Assembly: GCA_050730675.1 (NCBI GenBank)
Contig: JBOHNM010000001.1
Coordinates: 1-64,000 of the forward strand
Source of the DNA: JBOHNM01 sp050730675
GTDB lineage: Bacteria; Planctomycetota; Phycisphaerae; Phycisphaerales; UBA1924
Length of the DNA stretch: 64,000 nt
Direction: 5' to 3'
Positions 32,058-41,771 of this stretch are shown here, piece by piece; the first letter of the stretch is position 1; every line of letters begins with the position of its first letter. A program made the translations under genes and the position numbers. The notes beneath the pieces were generated by a model. It was not told the origin of the DNA, searched no databases, and was given only the letters and a program-made list of their open reading frames with translations.

Positions 32058-33419
32058 GTGAGCACCCAGACCGACACCCCGATTGTCGAATCCAAGCCCG
32101 TGGGCTCCACGCGCCTGGCCGCTTCCCTCTGGGCCGTCTTCGCCGTCACCTTCATCAACTCCGTCGCCACCGGCATCGCCTACAACGGCGTCTTCTTCAT
32201 CACCGACAAGGCCTACGGCTTCTCCCGCCAGCACAACCTCCTCTACGGCCTCATGATGGGCGTCACCTACATCGTCGGCGCGCTCGCCGCCGGCCCCGGC
32301 ATCCGCGCCCTCCGCGCCCGCTTCCCCTCGCTTACCACCCGCGGCGTCCTCATCGCCGTCATGTTCCTCGCCACCGCCCTCTACCTCCTACCTGTCATCG
32401 CCTGGTTCGCCGCTCCCGCCGCTTCGCGTCTCTCCTCGCAGTGGGCGATGTGGGCCTTCATGGCCTGCTACTCCACGCTCTGCGGCGTCCTCTGGCCCAT
32501 CGTCGAGTCCTTCCTCTCCGGCGGCCGCACCGACCACTCTCTCCGCGCCGCCACCGGCAAGTTCAATGTCTGCTGGTCCTCCGCCCTCGTCGTCGCGATG
32601 CTCATCGTCTCGCAGGCTCCCGGCGCGATCCGCGCCCTCACCGGCGCGACCGACGCCGCGCCGGACATCGCCGCCCACGGCCTCACCACGCTCGACGCCA
32701 CCGTCAGCACCCTCGCCATCGGCGCACTGCTCCACCTGATCGCCATCTTCACTATCACCGCGCTGCCGCGCGAGCCCGGTGCGCACGTCCACGAGACCCA
32801 CACCTACCCGCCCAACTACCCGCGCCTCCTCGCCGTCCACCGCGCGCTCCTCCCCGCCAGCTACATGGTCATGTACGTCATGCTCCCGCTCATGCCCTCG
32901 CTCTTCAAGACCGTCGGCATCACCTCCACCGCCACCGCCTCCGGCCTCACCGCCACATGGCTCGCCGCCCGCATCGTCATGTTCTTCACGCTCGACCGCT
33001 GGCACGGATGGCACGGAAAGTGGATCACCGCCGTCAGCGGCGCCATCGGCATGCTCGCGGGCTTCACGCTCTGTATCGCCAGCGGCAGCCTCGGCGATTC
33101 GCTCGGCCTCGCCGCGCTCATCAGTGGATTGGCCATCTTCGGCGCGGGCGTCGCGGCGATCTACAGCGCCGCTCTGTACTACGCGCTGGAAGTCGGCGCG
33201 GCCGCCGTCGATGCCGGCGGCATGCACGAAGCCCTCATCGGCGTCGGTTACACCGTCGGCCCGGCCCTCGGTCTGGGCGCATTGGGGCTGACGCCCCACG
33301 CCGAACCCGGCTCCTCCGCGCAGGTCCTGTCGCTGGTCGGGTTGGTCGCGCTGGGGTCGCTGGCGGGCATTTCCCTGGCCGTTACCGCCGGTGTACGCGC
33401 CTCCAGCCGCCTCGAATGA
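32058..33419 (+). CDS. Major facilitator superfamily transporter
   Basis: About 453 aa with roughly twelve hydrophobic segments (from LWAVFAVTFINSVATGIAY to LSLVGLVALGSLAGISLAV). A central loop contains PREPGAHVHE. The fold fits an MFS permease; substrate unknown. GTG 32058 is chosen, giving a short cytoplasmic N-terminus; ATG 31989 in the same frame is possible. The open frame extends back into the element, but attR lies there, so upstream starts are excluded. It is the first host gene right of the insertion. Confidence 0.8.
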   Translation: MSTQTDTPIVESKPVGSTRLAASLWAVFAVTFINSVATGIAYNGVFFITDKAYGFSRQHNLLYGLMMGVTYIVGALAAGPGIRALRARFPSLTTRGVLIAVMFLATALYLLPVIAWFAAPAASRLSSQWAMWAFMACYSTLCGVLWPIVESFLSGGRTDHSLRAATGKFNVCWSSALVVAMLIVSQAPGAIRALTGATDAAPDIAAHGLTTLDATVSTLAIGALLHLIAIFTITALPREPGAHVHETHTYPPNYPRLLAVHRALLPASYMVMYVMLPLMPSLFKTVGITSTATASGLTATWLAARIVMFFTLDRWHGWHGKWITAVSGAIGMLAGFTLCIASGSLGDSLGLAALISGLAIFGAGVAAIYSAALYYALEVGAAAVDAGGMHEALIGVGYTVGPALGLGALGLTPHAEPGSSAQVLSLVGLVALGSLAGISLAVTAGVRASSRLE

Positions 33420-33438
33420 ACCCGATATCCTTCCTCGA

Positions 33439-33461
33439 CCCGCGGTACGCTCATCCGCGGG
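33439..33461. other. Hairpin between MFS and protease genes
   Basis: Arms CCCGCGG and CCGCGGG with a 9-base loop, 20 bp after the MFS stop. There is no T-run on either side, so it may be an RNA-stability element rather than a terminator. The rest of the 183-bp gap shows nothing clear. Confidence 0.3.
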
Positions 33462-33602
33462 GGTCAACCCATCCGATCCGCTCCGGCCCCGGGGCGACGG
33501 ATTCACCGCGTCGAAGCATCTGATGCACGGGGCAACCCGCAGGCGGTCCGGGGCGTACAACCCCCGGCCCTCACGACCGAGAACTTTCACGCAGGGGATC
33601 AC

Positions 33603-35870
33603 ATGACGAATCTTGGCCGCTTCTTTGTTCTGCCCGCCGCGATGGCGCTGGCTGCCGTCGCCCCTTGCGCATTGGCTTTGGCCCAGGCGCCCGCCGCGCA
33701 GCCCGCGGCCGGCACCCCGATCGCCCTCACCGACACCGCGTGGACCAGCGCCCGCTCCGGCCAGAACGACCAGGCCCTCGCGGCGCTCAAAGCGCTCCCC
33801 GCCAACGCGACCGACCCGGCCGTCGTTTCGCTCCGCGCCGATGTGAACCGCCTCGAGCAGCACATCGCCCAGCGCGAAACGTTGCGCACCACCGAGATCG
33901 CCAAGGCCTCCAAGGAGTTGAAAGAACTCCTCGCGGCCGAGCCCACCAGCCTCAACCTCTCCAAGGCCCTCAAGGCCGCCGTCACGCTGCACATGCTCAC
34001 GCCCGCGGCGGACAAGCCCGCCGTTCTCGCGAGTCCTGACTTCAAGACGCTCATTGAGCGCGCCGAGGCCGGCGCCAAGAAGGCCGAGGACAACGGCGAG
34101 TGGATCGCCGCCAGCGAGCTGTTCGGCCGCCTGCACCTGCTGCTGGAAGACGATGGTCGCTACAAGGCCGACTCGCGCCGCATGGGCGATCGTCTGGCGA
34201 TGATCCGGCTCTACGTCCCGGCCCGCTTGTGGGAACTCCGCAACGCCCGCCGTCTCGAAGAGAAGCTCTCCGCTCTCCCCGCCTTCAACGACGCCGGCGA
34301 AGACTACAACGCCAAGCTCAAGGGCATCTCCCGCGATGTGCTGCTGCAGGCGCTGATGCTTGCCTCTTCGCGCCACGTCGAGAAGATCACGATGCCCAAG
34401 CTGCTCGCCGGCGGGCTCACCACCATCCGCACGATGGCCACGACCAAGGACCTTGAGGCCGCCATCCCCGGCCTCAAGAACGCCGAGGCCCGCACCGAGT
34501 TCGTCGCGTGGATCGACAAGAAGCTCGCCGACGTTGCCCTCATGGCCCCCAAGCCCAGCGAAACAGCGGTCTCCAACCTCGTCAACGACCTCATCGCCGA
34601 GAGCGCCAAGACCGTCCAGATCCCCGAAGAGGCGCTCATCCATGAGTTCGGCAACGGCGCGTTCGACAAGCTCGACGAGTTCAGCCAGATCGTCTGGCCC
34701 GACGAACTCGCCCGCTTCAAGCGCATCATGGAGCCGTCGTTCGTGGGCGTCGGCGTCCAGATCCAGATGGACGAAGAGACGCAGCTCATCAAGGTCGTCA
34801 ATCCTCTCGAAGGGACGCCCGCGTTCCGGGCCGGGATCAAGGCCGGCGACCTCATCAAGAAGATCAACGAGACATCCGCTCTGGGCATGACCCTCGACCA
34901 GGCCGTCGAGCAGATCACCGGCAAAGCCAACACCAAGGTCACCCTCACCCTCGAGCGTGAAGGCGAGGACGTCGTCTTCCCGCTCGTCCGCGCCAAAATC
35001 CCGATCTACACCGTCCGCGGCTGGAAACGCAACGGCGCCAAGGAGACCGACTGGGATTGGTTCATCGATCCCAAGGACAAGATCGCCTACGTCCGCATGA
35101 GCGGCTTCAACAACACGACAACCAAGGAGTTCCTCGACGCCATCGATCAGGCGAAGGCCCAGAGCGCCAAGGGGCTCATCTTCGACCTGCGCTTCAACCC
35201 CGGCGGCCTGTTGACCCAGGCCGTCTCGGTCGCCAACCTCTTCATCGCCGAGGGCACGATCGTCTACACCCAGAACGGCACCGGCCCCGACGCTCGGCGT
35301 CAGCAGGTCAACAGAGCCGAACCCTTGGCCGCGCGGCTCAAGGACATGCCGGTGGTCGTCCTGATCAACACCGGCTCCGCCTCGGCCAGCGAGATCGTCT
35401 CGGGGGCGATCCGCTACTACGCCGACCAGGGGAAGGTCAACGCCGTTGTCCTGGGCGACCGGTCGTTCGGCAAGGGCAGCGTCCAGAACGTCATGGACCT
35501 CTCCGATAACACAGAAATGAAGCTGACCACCCAGTACTACTTCCTGCCCAGCGGCACCTGCGTCCACCGCCGCCCGGGCGCCAAGGACTGGGGCGTCCAG
35601 CCGCACCTGACCGTCGAGATGCTCCCGGAGCAGATTACCGACGCCTTGCTCCTCCGCCAAGACGCCGACGTCCCCGGCGGCCGCCCCAAGACCAAGAAGA
35701 AGGACCCCGAGAAAAAGTCGGTCCTCGACGGCCCAAACGACCCCGACCGCCTGCTCAACGAGGGCATCGACCTCCAGCTCGAGACCGCCCTGCTCCTGCT
35801 CAAGTCCCAGACCGTCAATCAATCCCTCCAGGCCCAGGCTGCCCCCGTCCGTAACCCCGGCGGCGGTTGA
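33603..35870 (+). CDS. S41-family C-terminal processing protease with PDZ domain
   Basis: A 755-aa exported serine protease that degrades or trims proteins in the periplasm. Signal peptide at residues 1-30 (FFVLPAAMALAAVAPCALALAQA). Residues about 40-370 are helical and specific to this lineage. A PDZ domain lies at about 381-460 (VGVGVQIQMDEE, AGIKAGDLIKKI). The catalytic core has NPGGLLTQAV, nucleophile Ser in TGSASASEIVSG (about 593) and general-base Lys in SFGKGSVQ (about 623). A Lys/Pro-rich tail follows. Complete; followed by a strong terminator, so it is probably monocistronic. Confidence 0.92.
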   Translation: MTNLGRFFVLPAAMALAAVAPCALALAQAPAAQPAAGTPIALTDTAWTSARSGQNDQALAALKALPANATDPAVVSLRADVNRLEQHIAQRETLRTTEIAKASKELKELLAAEPTSLNLSKALKAAVTLHMLTPAADKPAVLASPDFKTLIERAEAGAKKAEDNGEWIAASELFGRLHLLLEDDGRYKADSRRMGDRLAMIRLYVPARLWELRNARRLEEKLSALPAFNDAGEDYNAKLKGISRDVLLQALMLASSRHVEKITMPKLLAGGLTTIRTMATTKDLEAAIPGLKNAEARTEFVAWIDKKLADVALMAPKPSETAVSNLVNDLIAESAKTVQIPEEALIHEFGNGAFDKLDEFSQIVWPDELARFKRIMEPSFVGVGVQIQMDEETQLIKVVNPLEGTPAFRAGIKAGDLIKKINETSALGMTLDQAVEQITGKANTKVTLTLEREGEDVVFPLVRAKIPIYTVRGWKRNGAKETDWDWFIDPKDKIAYVRMSGFNNTTTKEFLDAIDQAKAQSAKGLIFDLRFNPGGLLTQAVSVANLFIAEGTIVYTQNGTGPDARRQQVNRAEPLAARLKDMPVVVLINTGSASASEIVSGAIRYYADQGKVNAVVLGDRSFGKGSVQNVMDLSDNTEMKLTTQYYFLPSGTCVHRRPGAKDWGVQPHLTVEMLPEQITDALLLRQDADVPGGRPKTKKKDPEKKSVLDGPNDPDRLLNEGIDLQLETALLLLKSQTVNQSLQAQAAPVRNPGGG

Positions 35871-35950
35871 TCTCGGCCGAACACTCCCCGCACCGCGCGA
35901 TAGACGCAACTCGCGCGGCTTCCTAAACTCCATCTCGAATCTGTCACCAA

Positions 35951-35980
35951 CCGACCGGGCCGCCCCGGTCGGCCTTTCGT
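35951..35980 (+). terminator. Rho-independent terminator after the S41 protease
   Basis: Perfect 9-base arms CCGACCGGG and CCCGGTCGG with a 4-base loop, followed by CCTTTCGTT. It separates the protease from the pyruvate dehydrogenase gene 40 bp further on. Confidence 0.75.
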
Positions 35981-36020
35981 TCCGGACCCGTCCAACGGTC
36001 CGGCCAAGGATCATCCGCCG

Positions 36021-37241
36021 ATGGCCACCGCCACCATGAGCGACTCCCCCCCAAACGCCGCCAAACCTGTCGACATCACCCCGCTCACGTCGAGCAAGGT
36101 GCATATGGGCGGCGCCAACGGCACGGCGGGAGCCGGCGTGTTCAAAGCCGCCCCCGGCCAGAAGCGGCCGTCCTCGCTGGTTCCGAACGAGACCGTGGTC
36201 CAGTGGCTGAAGGACATGATCCTCATCCGCGAGTTCGAGAACCGCTGCGCTCAGGCGTACCAGCAGGCCAAGATCGGCGGCTTCTGCCACCTGTACATCG
36301 GGCAGGAGGCGCTGGCCGTCGGCACCATCGGCTCGGTCAACCGCGACGACCCGCTCATCACCGCTTACCGCGACCACGGCCACGCGCTGGCCCGCGGCAT
36401 GTCCCCTCGCGCCTGCATGGCCGAGATGTTCGGCAAGATCACCGGGTGCGCCAAGGGCAAGGGCGGCTCGATGCACATGTTCGACAAGCCGAACTGGAAC
36501 TTCGGCGGCCACGGAATCGTGGGCGCACAGACCCCCGTCGGCGCGGGGCTCGCCTTCGCCGCCAAGTACGAGGCGGAGGTGATGAAGCGGGCCGTGGACG
36601 GCACGGCGGCCAAAAAGAAGGTCTGCCTCTGCTACCTCGGCGACGGCGCGCTCAACCAGGGCGCCCTGCACGAGGCGATGAACCTCGCCGGCCTGTGGGG
36701 CCTGCCGGTCATCTACATCGTCGAGAACAACCGCTACTCCATGGGCACCGCCATCGAGCGCGGCACCACCATGGCCCATGATCTCAAGGAGAAGGCCAAG
36801 GCCTACGGCATCGAGGGCGTGCACATCGACGGCATGGACGTCCTGAACATCTACGACATGTTCAAGCCGCTGGTCGACCGCTGCCGCGAGACCAGCCGAC
36901 CCGCCTTTGTGGATCTGCTGACGTACCGGTACCAGGGCCACTCGATGAGCGACCCGCAGAAGTACCGGACCAAGGACGAGGTTGACCAGATCAAGCAGCG
37001 CGACTCGATCACGCTGCTCGAGCAGCACCTGCTGCACGAACGCCGCTGCCTCTCCGAGGCGGACGTTGACAAGATCGTCGCCGACGCCAAGGCCGCGGCC
37101 CTGGACGCCCTCGAATACGCCGAGACCGCGCCCCTGGCCGACCCGGCGACCGAGCTGCTGAGCGACGTCTACGTCAACATCCAGCCCAACCTTTCGCCCA
37201 CGGCCAACTACGTCCACGGGGCCAAGAACTCCCTGCTTTGA
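36021..37241 (+). CDS. pdhA: Pyruvate dehydrogenase E1 component, alpha subunit
   Basis: Thiamine-diphosphate-dependent decarboxylation of pyruvate, the first step of the PDH complex. 406 aa. Residues 1-55 are a Pro/Ala-rich extension. From MILIREFENRCAQAY the sequence is classical E1 alpha: YIGQEALAVG, TAYRDHGHALARG, GKGGSMHMF, the TPP/Mg motif GDGALNQGALHEAMN ending in ENNRYSMGT (about 206-240), and the phosphorylation-loop region YRYQGHSMSDP. The beta subunit and E2 are encoded 3 kb away on the opposite strand. Confidence 0.93.
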   Translation: MATATMSDSPPNAAKPVDITPLTSSKVHMGGANGTAGAGVFKAAPGQKRPSSLVPNETVVQWLKDMILIREFENRCAQAYQQAKIGGFCHLYIGQEALAVGTIGSVNRDDPLITAYRDHGHALARGMSPRACMAEMFGKITGCAKGKGGSMHMFDKPNWNFGGHGIVGAQTPVGAGLAFAAKYEAEVMKRAVDGTAAKKKVCLCYLGDGALNQGALHEAMNLAGLWGLPVIYIVENNRYSMGTAIERGTTMAHDLKEKAKAYGIEGVHIDGMDVLNIYDMFKPLVDRCRETSRPAFVDLLTYRYQGHSMSDPQKYRTKDEVDQIKQRDSITLLEQHLLHERRCLSEADVDKIVADAKAAALDALEYAETAPLADPATELLSDVYVNIQPNLSPTANYVHGAKNSLL

Positions 37242-37259
37242 ACCGAGGCGGACCCGGTC

Positions 37260-37724
37260 ATGTCCAACGCCCACCCGCCCCCCGGCACACCGATCGACTA
37301 CATCAAGACCGCCGCCGCCGCGATCGTGGTGGGCGACGACGGGCGGATCCTGCTGGAGAAGCGATCCGACAACGGGTACTGGGGCCTTCCCGCCGGCGCG
37401 CTGGACAAGGGCGAGACCATTGCCCAAACGTGTGTCCGCGAGGTGCTGGAAGAAACCGGCCTGGCCGTCCACATCGAGCGGCTGCTGGGTGTCTACAGCG
37501 ACCCCGCCATCGGCCAGTTGATCCGCTACCCCGACGGCGTGGTGGCGCAGGTGGTCGCCGCGGTCTTCATCTGCCGCCCTACGGGCGGGACCCTCGCCAT
37601 GAGCGACGAGAGCACGGACCTGCAGTGGTTCGACCCGCGTTCGCTGCCGGAGCCGATGACCCCCTCCCACCGCGTGCGGATCGACGACTACCTGAGCGGA
37701 ACCACCACGCCGTTTGTCCGATAG
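37260..37724 (+). CDS. Nudix hydrolase
   Basis: A 154-aa pyrophosphohydrolase acting on a nucleoside diphosphate linked to some X. A full Nudix box at about residues 46-68 (GALDKGETIAQTCVREVLEETGL, read as G-x5-E-x7-REVLEE-x-G). The preceding WGLPAG is also typical. It resembles the branch that handles ADP-ribose-type or NTP substrates, but the substrate cannot be named. It is 18 bp downstream of pdhA and may be cotranscribed. Confidence 0.9.
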   Translation: MSNAHPPPGTPIDYIKTAAAAIVVGDDGRILLEKRSDNGYWGLPAGALDKGETIAQTCVREVLEETGLAVHIERLLGVYSDPAIGQLIRYPDGVVAQVVAAVFICRPTGGTLAMSDESTDLQWFDPRSLPEPMTPSHRVRIDDYLSGTTTPFVR

Positions 37725-37760
37725 ACTGCGGCGGAGGTTTGGTACCGGAGCACTCGACCG

Positions 37761-38870
37761 ATGGCCTGTGTCCGCGTCATCCCGAAGCCGTCGCCGCGCG
37801 GGTTGATCCCGCTGTTCGCGCTGGTCGGCATCGGCGCTGCGCCGCTGTGCAAGTGGATGATCGAGCAGGTCCTTTTCTCGTCCGCGACGCCGGGGATGCT
37901 CGCCTCGACGGTGTTGCTGATCACCCTCATGCTGATCATCGCGGTGACCCCACTGGTGGTGGTCACCCTCCTCGCCTGCTTTCGGTTCCAGCACACGGGG
38001 CGTCTGGCGATCTGCGGGGTCGCGTACGGCCTCGGCATCGTCGGCACGCTGGTCATCGTGTCGATCATCGATTCCCCCGACGGCGGTGTTGAGAACGCCG
38101 ATGGCTGGCTCTCGCTCGGCATCAGCCTTTCCATCGCGGCGGCGGTCTGCGCCGGCGTCGCGGCCGTGATCCCCTGGCTCTTCCGCTCGCTGGTTCTTGT
38201 GGCGGTGCATCAGACCGGGCAATTGTGCTGGGGTTGCGGGTACGACCTTGGATCCGTCGCCGTCAGGCGCTGCCCCGAGTGTGGACGCCAACGTGTGGAC
38301 ACACCCCCCTCGCGCGGAATCATCGGCGCCGTTGCCGGCCTTCTGCTGAAGGCGGCACGTCCGCTCCTGATCCTCACGTTTGTGTGTACGCTCGTGCTGA
38401 GCGTCCGGACACTGGCCACCCGCACGCTCCCCACGATGCGGTTCCTCGACCGCTTCGACACCGGGTCGAACATGGCGTACGGCCACATCGACTCGTGGGA
38501 CCCCAAGCCCGGTCGGACGTACCGGTACGCCGTGAGCCGCTGGATTCCACTGGAGGGCAACACGACCGGCGTCTTCCTCCAAGTTGTGTACGACCCCAGC
38601 CAAGGCGCCGACGAAACCGTTTTGGCGCTGCTGGCAGTCCCGACCGCGCCACCGGGGACCGTGCCCACGCCCGCACTGGCGCCGCTGCTGGTCTGTAAAC
38701 TCTCCCGGGAGCAGGCGGAAGAGGTCATCCAAAACGGGGTGCCGCCGTCGCTGATCGCGGCCATCGACAACCGGGTCGTGGCGATCCAGGCAGCACCGGC
38801 CAGCACTTCGCCGTCGTCGATTGAACACCTCGATGCGACACGGCATTTCCCGGGCATCGGCGCGAAGTAG
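37761..38870 (+). CDS. Membrane protein with zinc-ribbon motif, function unknown
   Basis: A 369-aa protein. Four TM segments lie in the first 150 residues (around IPLFALVGIGAAPL, VLLITLMLIIAVTPLVVVTLL, AYGLGIVGTLVIVSII, ISLSIAAAVCAGVAAVI). Then a zinc ribbon C-x2-C-x14-C-x2-C (CWGCGYDLG, RRCPECGRQ at about 156-178), one more TM (LLILTFVCTLVLSV) and a soluble C-terminus. CxxCGYDLxG-type ribbons are frequent in planctomycete membrane proteins. Its role is unknown. Confidence 0.65.
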   Translation: MACVRVIPKPSPRGLIPLFALVGIGAAPLCKWMIEQVLFSSATPGMLASTVLLITLMLIIAVTPLVVVTLLACFRFQHTGRLAICGVAYGLGIVGTLVIVSIIDSPDGGVENADGWLSLGISLSIAAAVCAGVAAVIPWLFRSLVLVAVHQTGQLCWGCGYDLGSVAVRRCPECGRQRVDTPPSRGIIGAVAGLLLKAARPLLILTFVCTLVLSVRTLATRTLPTMRFLDRFDTGSNMAYGHIDSWDPKPGRTYRYAVSRWIPLEGNTTGVFLQVVYDPSQGADETVLALLAVPTAPPGTVPTPALAPLLVCKLSREQAEEVIQNGVPPSLIAAIDNRVVAIQAAPASTSPSSIEHLDATRHFPGIGAK

Positions 38871-38897
38871 CGTGTGGCCATTCCTACCATCGCCGCG

Positions 38898-40136
38898 ATG
38901 CCCATGACGACCACACCGAAGATCACCCGCGACCAGATCCGCTCGCAGCGGCTGGCCGCGCTGCCGCCGTTTCTGTTCAACCAGATCGATGACAAAAAGC
39001 GGGCGGCGATCGCCGCCGGCAAGGATGTGATCAACCTCGGCACGGGCGACCCGGACCGGCCGACGCCGCAGTTTGTGATCGATGAGATGGACCGCGCGAT
39101 GCGCGTGCCGGTCAACCACCAGTACCCCGACTGCTACGGGACCAACCGGTTTCTGCAGGCCGCTGCCACATTCATGCGTCAGCGGTTCGGCGTGACGGTG
39201 GACGCCAAGCGGCACATCGTGGCGCTGATCGGCGGCAAGGACGGGATCAGCCATTTGCCGCTGGGCGTGCTGAACCCCGGCGACGGGGCGATCCTCTTCC
39301 CGCCGGCGTACCCCGTGTACGCCTCGGGCGCGATCATGTCGGGGGCGACGGCGCACCGCATCGCGACCCGCGCCGAGGACAACTGGCTGCCGCGGCTGGA
39401 TCGGATTTCGGCGGACGTGATGCGGGCCAGCAAGCTGATGTGGCTGAACTTCCCGAACAACCCGACCGGGGCGTGCGCGCCGGTAACGCTCTTCGAACAG
39501 GCGATCAAGCTCGGGCGTGAGCACGACTTCATCGTCGCCTCGGACCTGGCGTACAGCGAGGTCTACTTCGATCACGGCAACGACCACAGCATCGTGCCGA
39601 GCCTGTGGCAGGCGCCGTCGGCGGACATCGAGACGACGGCCGCGATCGAGTTCAACTCGCTGAGCAAGACGTTCAACATGACGGGCTGGCGTATCGGCTT
39701 TGCCGTCGGGCACGAGGCGGTGATCGGGGCGCTCAAGCAGGTGAAGGACAATTTCGACTCCGGGCCGTTCAACGCGGTGCAGGACGCCGCGGCGGTGGCG
39801 CTGGAGCGGTTCGATGACCCGGCGATCGCGGACATGCGGGCCGAGTACGGCAAGCGGCGCGACCTGGTGGTCGCGGGGCTGCGTGCGATCGGGTGCGAGG
39901 TGACGCCGCCGCAGGCGGGGATCTTCGTGTGGGCGCGGTGCCCGATGGACCGCAAGACGGGCAAGCCGATGCACTCCTGGCCTTTCGTGCTGCGGCTGAT
40001 CGAGGAGGTCGGGGTCGTCACGGTGCCCGGCGAGGGCTTCGCCGACACGGCGATCGACTGGGTGCGTGTGTCGCTGACGCGTGAGACGCACCGGATCGCC
40101 GAGGCGATGGAGCGGCTGAAGAAGATGGCGTGGTGA
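38898..40136 (+). CDS. Class I/II aminotransferase, LL-diaminopimelate aminotransferase-like
   Basis: About 412 aa, PLP-dependent. It begins LPPFLFNQIDDKKRAAIAAGKDVINLGTGDPD, as in DapL and related aminotransferases. Other landmarks are FPNNPTGA, the Schiff-base Lys about 257 in SLSKTFNMTGWRIGF, and the Arg in VRVSLTRE. DapL makes LL-diaminopimelate directly from tetrahydrodipicolinate for lysine and cell-wall synthesis, and occurs in planctomycetes. An aspartate or alanine aminotransferase activity cannot be excluded. ATG 38898 fits the family start; the frame stays open 24 bases further upstream. Confidence 0.8.
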   Translation: MPMTTTPKITRDQIRSQRLAALPPFLFNQIDDKKRAAIAAGKDVINLGTGDPDRPTPQFVIDEMDRAMRVPVNHQYPDCYGTNRFLQAAATFMRQRFGVTVDAKRHIVALIGGKDGISHLPLGVLNPGDGAILFPPAYPVYASGAIMSGATAHRIATRAEDNWLPRLDRISADVMRASKLMWLNFPNNPTGACAPVTLFEQAIKLGREHDFIVASDLAYSEVYFDHGNDHSIVPSLWQAPSADIETTAAIEFNSLSKTFNMTGWRIGFAVGHEAVIGALKQVKDNFDSGPFNAVQDAAAVALERFDDPAIADMRAEYGKRRDLVVAGLRAIGCEVTPPQAGIFVWARCPMDRKTGKPMHSWPFVLRLIEEVGVVTVPGEGFADTAIDWVRVSLTRETHRIAEAMERLKKMAW

Positions 40137-40241
40137 GTGGAGAGGCATACGGCACTGGGCACTGGGCACTGGGCATCAGAATATACACATAAATGTGGAT
40201 ATCAGGGCGTGAGACATTGCCGGGGTGCCGCATTCCATGCG

Positions 40242-41651
40242 TCACACCAGCAGCGTTGCGGGCTTCTCGAGCATTTCTTTGACGGTGTTGAGGTACTGGG
40301 CGGCCATGGCGCCGTCGACCAGGCGGTGGTCGCTGGACATCGTCAAGCTCATCTTGTGGCCGATGACGAGTGACTTGCGGCCGTCGGGGCCGGTCTCGAC
40401 CACGGCCTGCTCGATGGCGGCGCCAACCGCAAGAATGGCGGCGTTGGGCGGGTTGATGATGGCCGTGAAGTGATCAACGCCGAACATGCCGAGGTTGCTG
40501 ATGGTGAAGGTGCTGTCGGCCATCTCCTCGACGGTGAGGCCCTTGGTGCGGGCCTTCTCGGCGAGGGTGCGGGTCTCGCCGCTGATGAGGCGGAGGCCCT
40601 TCTGGTCGGCGTTGCGGATGGTGGCGACGACGAGGCCGCCGCCGCGCTCGATGGGGAGCGAGATCGCCACGCCAACGTTGACCTGATCGAGGAGCTCGAT
40701 GGTCTCGGCGCCCTTGGCGGGGTTCCAGCGGCAGTTGATGAACGGGTGCGCGTGCATGGAGAGGGCGCAGGCGCGGATGATGAAGTCGTTGACCGAGAGC
40801 TTGACGCCCTGGGTGCCGAGCTGGTCGTTGAGCTGCTTGCGCAGCTCGAGCAGGGCGTCCATGCGAGCCGAGACGGTGACCTGGTAGTGCGGGATGGTGG
40901 TCTTGCTCTCGACCAGGCGCGCGGCGATGGTGCGGCGCATGTTCGTGAGCGGGATGCTGCGGGCCTCGAGCGCCGAGAGGGACGGCATCATCAGGGCGGC
41001 CAGCGGCGGGACGCTGGTGGCCGCCGCGGCGGCGGTCTTGGCGCCGGTGGCGGGGAGCGGCTTGGGCTTGAAGATGGGGGCGGCACCGGGGGCGGGAGCT
41101 TCGGGCGCGGTCGGCGCGGCGGCGGTCTCTGCCGGAGTGCCGGCGATGGCGGCTTCGACATCCTTGCGGACGATGCGGCCGGCGGGGCCAGTGCCGGTGA
41201 TGCCGGAGAGATCGACGTTGGTCTCGGCGGCGATCTTGCGGGCGAGGGGGGAGACGAAGAGGCGCTCGGAGCCGGCACCGTTGGTGCTGGACCCGGCGGG
41301 CGGGGCCATGACGGCGGTGGAGGAGGAATTGGATGCCGTGCTCTGTCCACCTGCGGCGGCCTTTGACTCAACCTCCGCCTTGGCGGCCGGAGCAGCGGAT
41401 GTCGCCGCGACGGCACCGCCTTCGAACACAAGAATGGTGGTGCCAACTGGGACGGCCTTGCCCTCGCCGACGCTCAACTCGCCGACGGTGCCGTCCTCGA
41501 AGGTCTGCAGCTCCATCGTCGCCTTGTCGGTCTCGATGTCCGCGATGACATCGCCGGACTTGACCTTCTGGCCGGGCTTGATGTGCCACTTGACGATCGT
41601 TCCGACTTCCATCGTGTCCGAAAGCCGCGGCATGGTCAGGTTCGAGGGCAT
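40242..41651 (-). CDS. pdhC: Dihydrolipoamide acetyltransferase (E2 of pyruvate dehydrogenase)
   Basis: Core subunit of the PDH complex, which passes the acetyl group from lipoate to CoA. 469 aa from ATG at 41651. One lipoyl domain with Lys43 in ETDKATM. A Ser/Ala/Pro linker follows, then a peripheral-subunit-binding domain (VSPLARKIAAETNVDLSGITGTGPAGRIVRKDVE, read in parts), a second linker and the catalytic domain ending in DHRLVDGAMAAQYL with active His and Asp. Lies 120 bp downstream of the E1 beta gene on the same strand. No E3 gene is nearby. Confidence 0.93.
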   Translation of the reverse strand: MPSNLTMPRLSDTMEVGTIVKWHIKPGQKVKSGDVIADIETDKATMELQTFEDGTVGELSVGEGKAVPVGTTILVFEGGAVAATSAAPAAKAEVESKAAAGGQSTASNSSSTAVMAPPAGSSTNGAGSERLFVSPLARKIAAETNVDLSGITGTGPAGRIVRKDVEAAIAGTPAETAAAPTAPEAPAPGAAPIFKPKPLPATGAKTAAAAATSVPPLAALMMPSLSALEARSIPLTNMRRTIAARLVESKTTIPHYQVTVSARMDALLELRKQLNDQLGTQGVKLSVNDFIIRACALSMHAHPFINCRWNPAKGAETIELLDQVNVGVAISLPIERGGGLVVATIRNADQKGLRLISGETRTLAEKARTKGLTVEEMADSTFTISNLGMFGVDHFTAIINPPNAAILAVGAAIEQAVVETGPDGRKSLVIGHKMSLTMSSDHRLVDGAMAAQYLNTVKEMLEKPATLLV

Positions 41652-41771
41652 GGGATTCTCTTCAGTTCCTTTTTCAACACGGAGTCGCACGGAGCTTCAC
41701 GGAGTTGAGGCAACGAGACGCTGGCTTGTGCTTACTCCGTGTGACTTTGCGTCACTCCATGTTGCAGTGTC

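Noticed and set aside
32388..40169. A 7.8-kb open frame on the minus strand
   Set aside because: It runs antisense to the MFS, protease, pdhA, Nudix and aminotransferase genes, each of which has clear family motifs. It is Arg/Gly/Asp-rich, as expected from the complement of GC-rich codons. Shadow frame.
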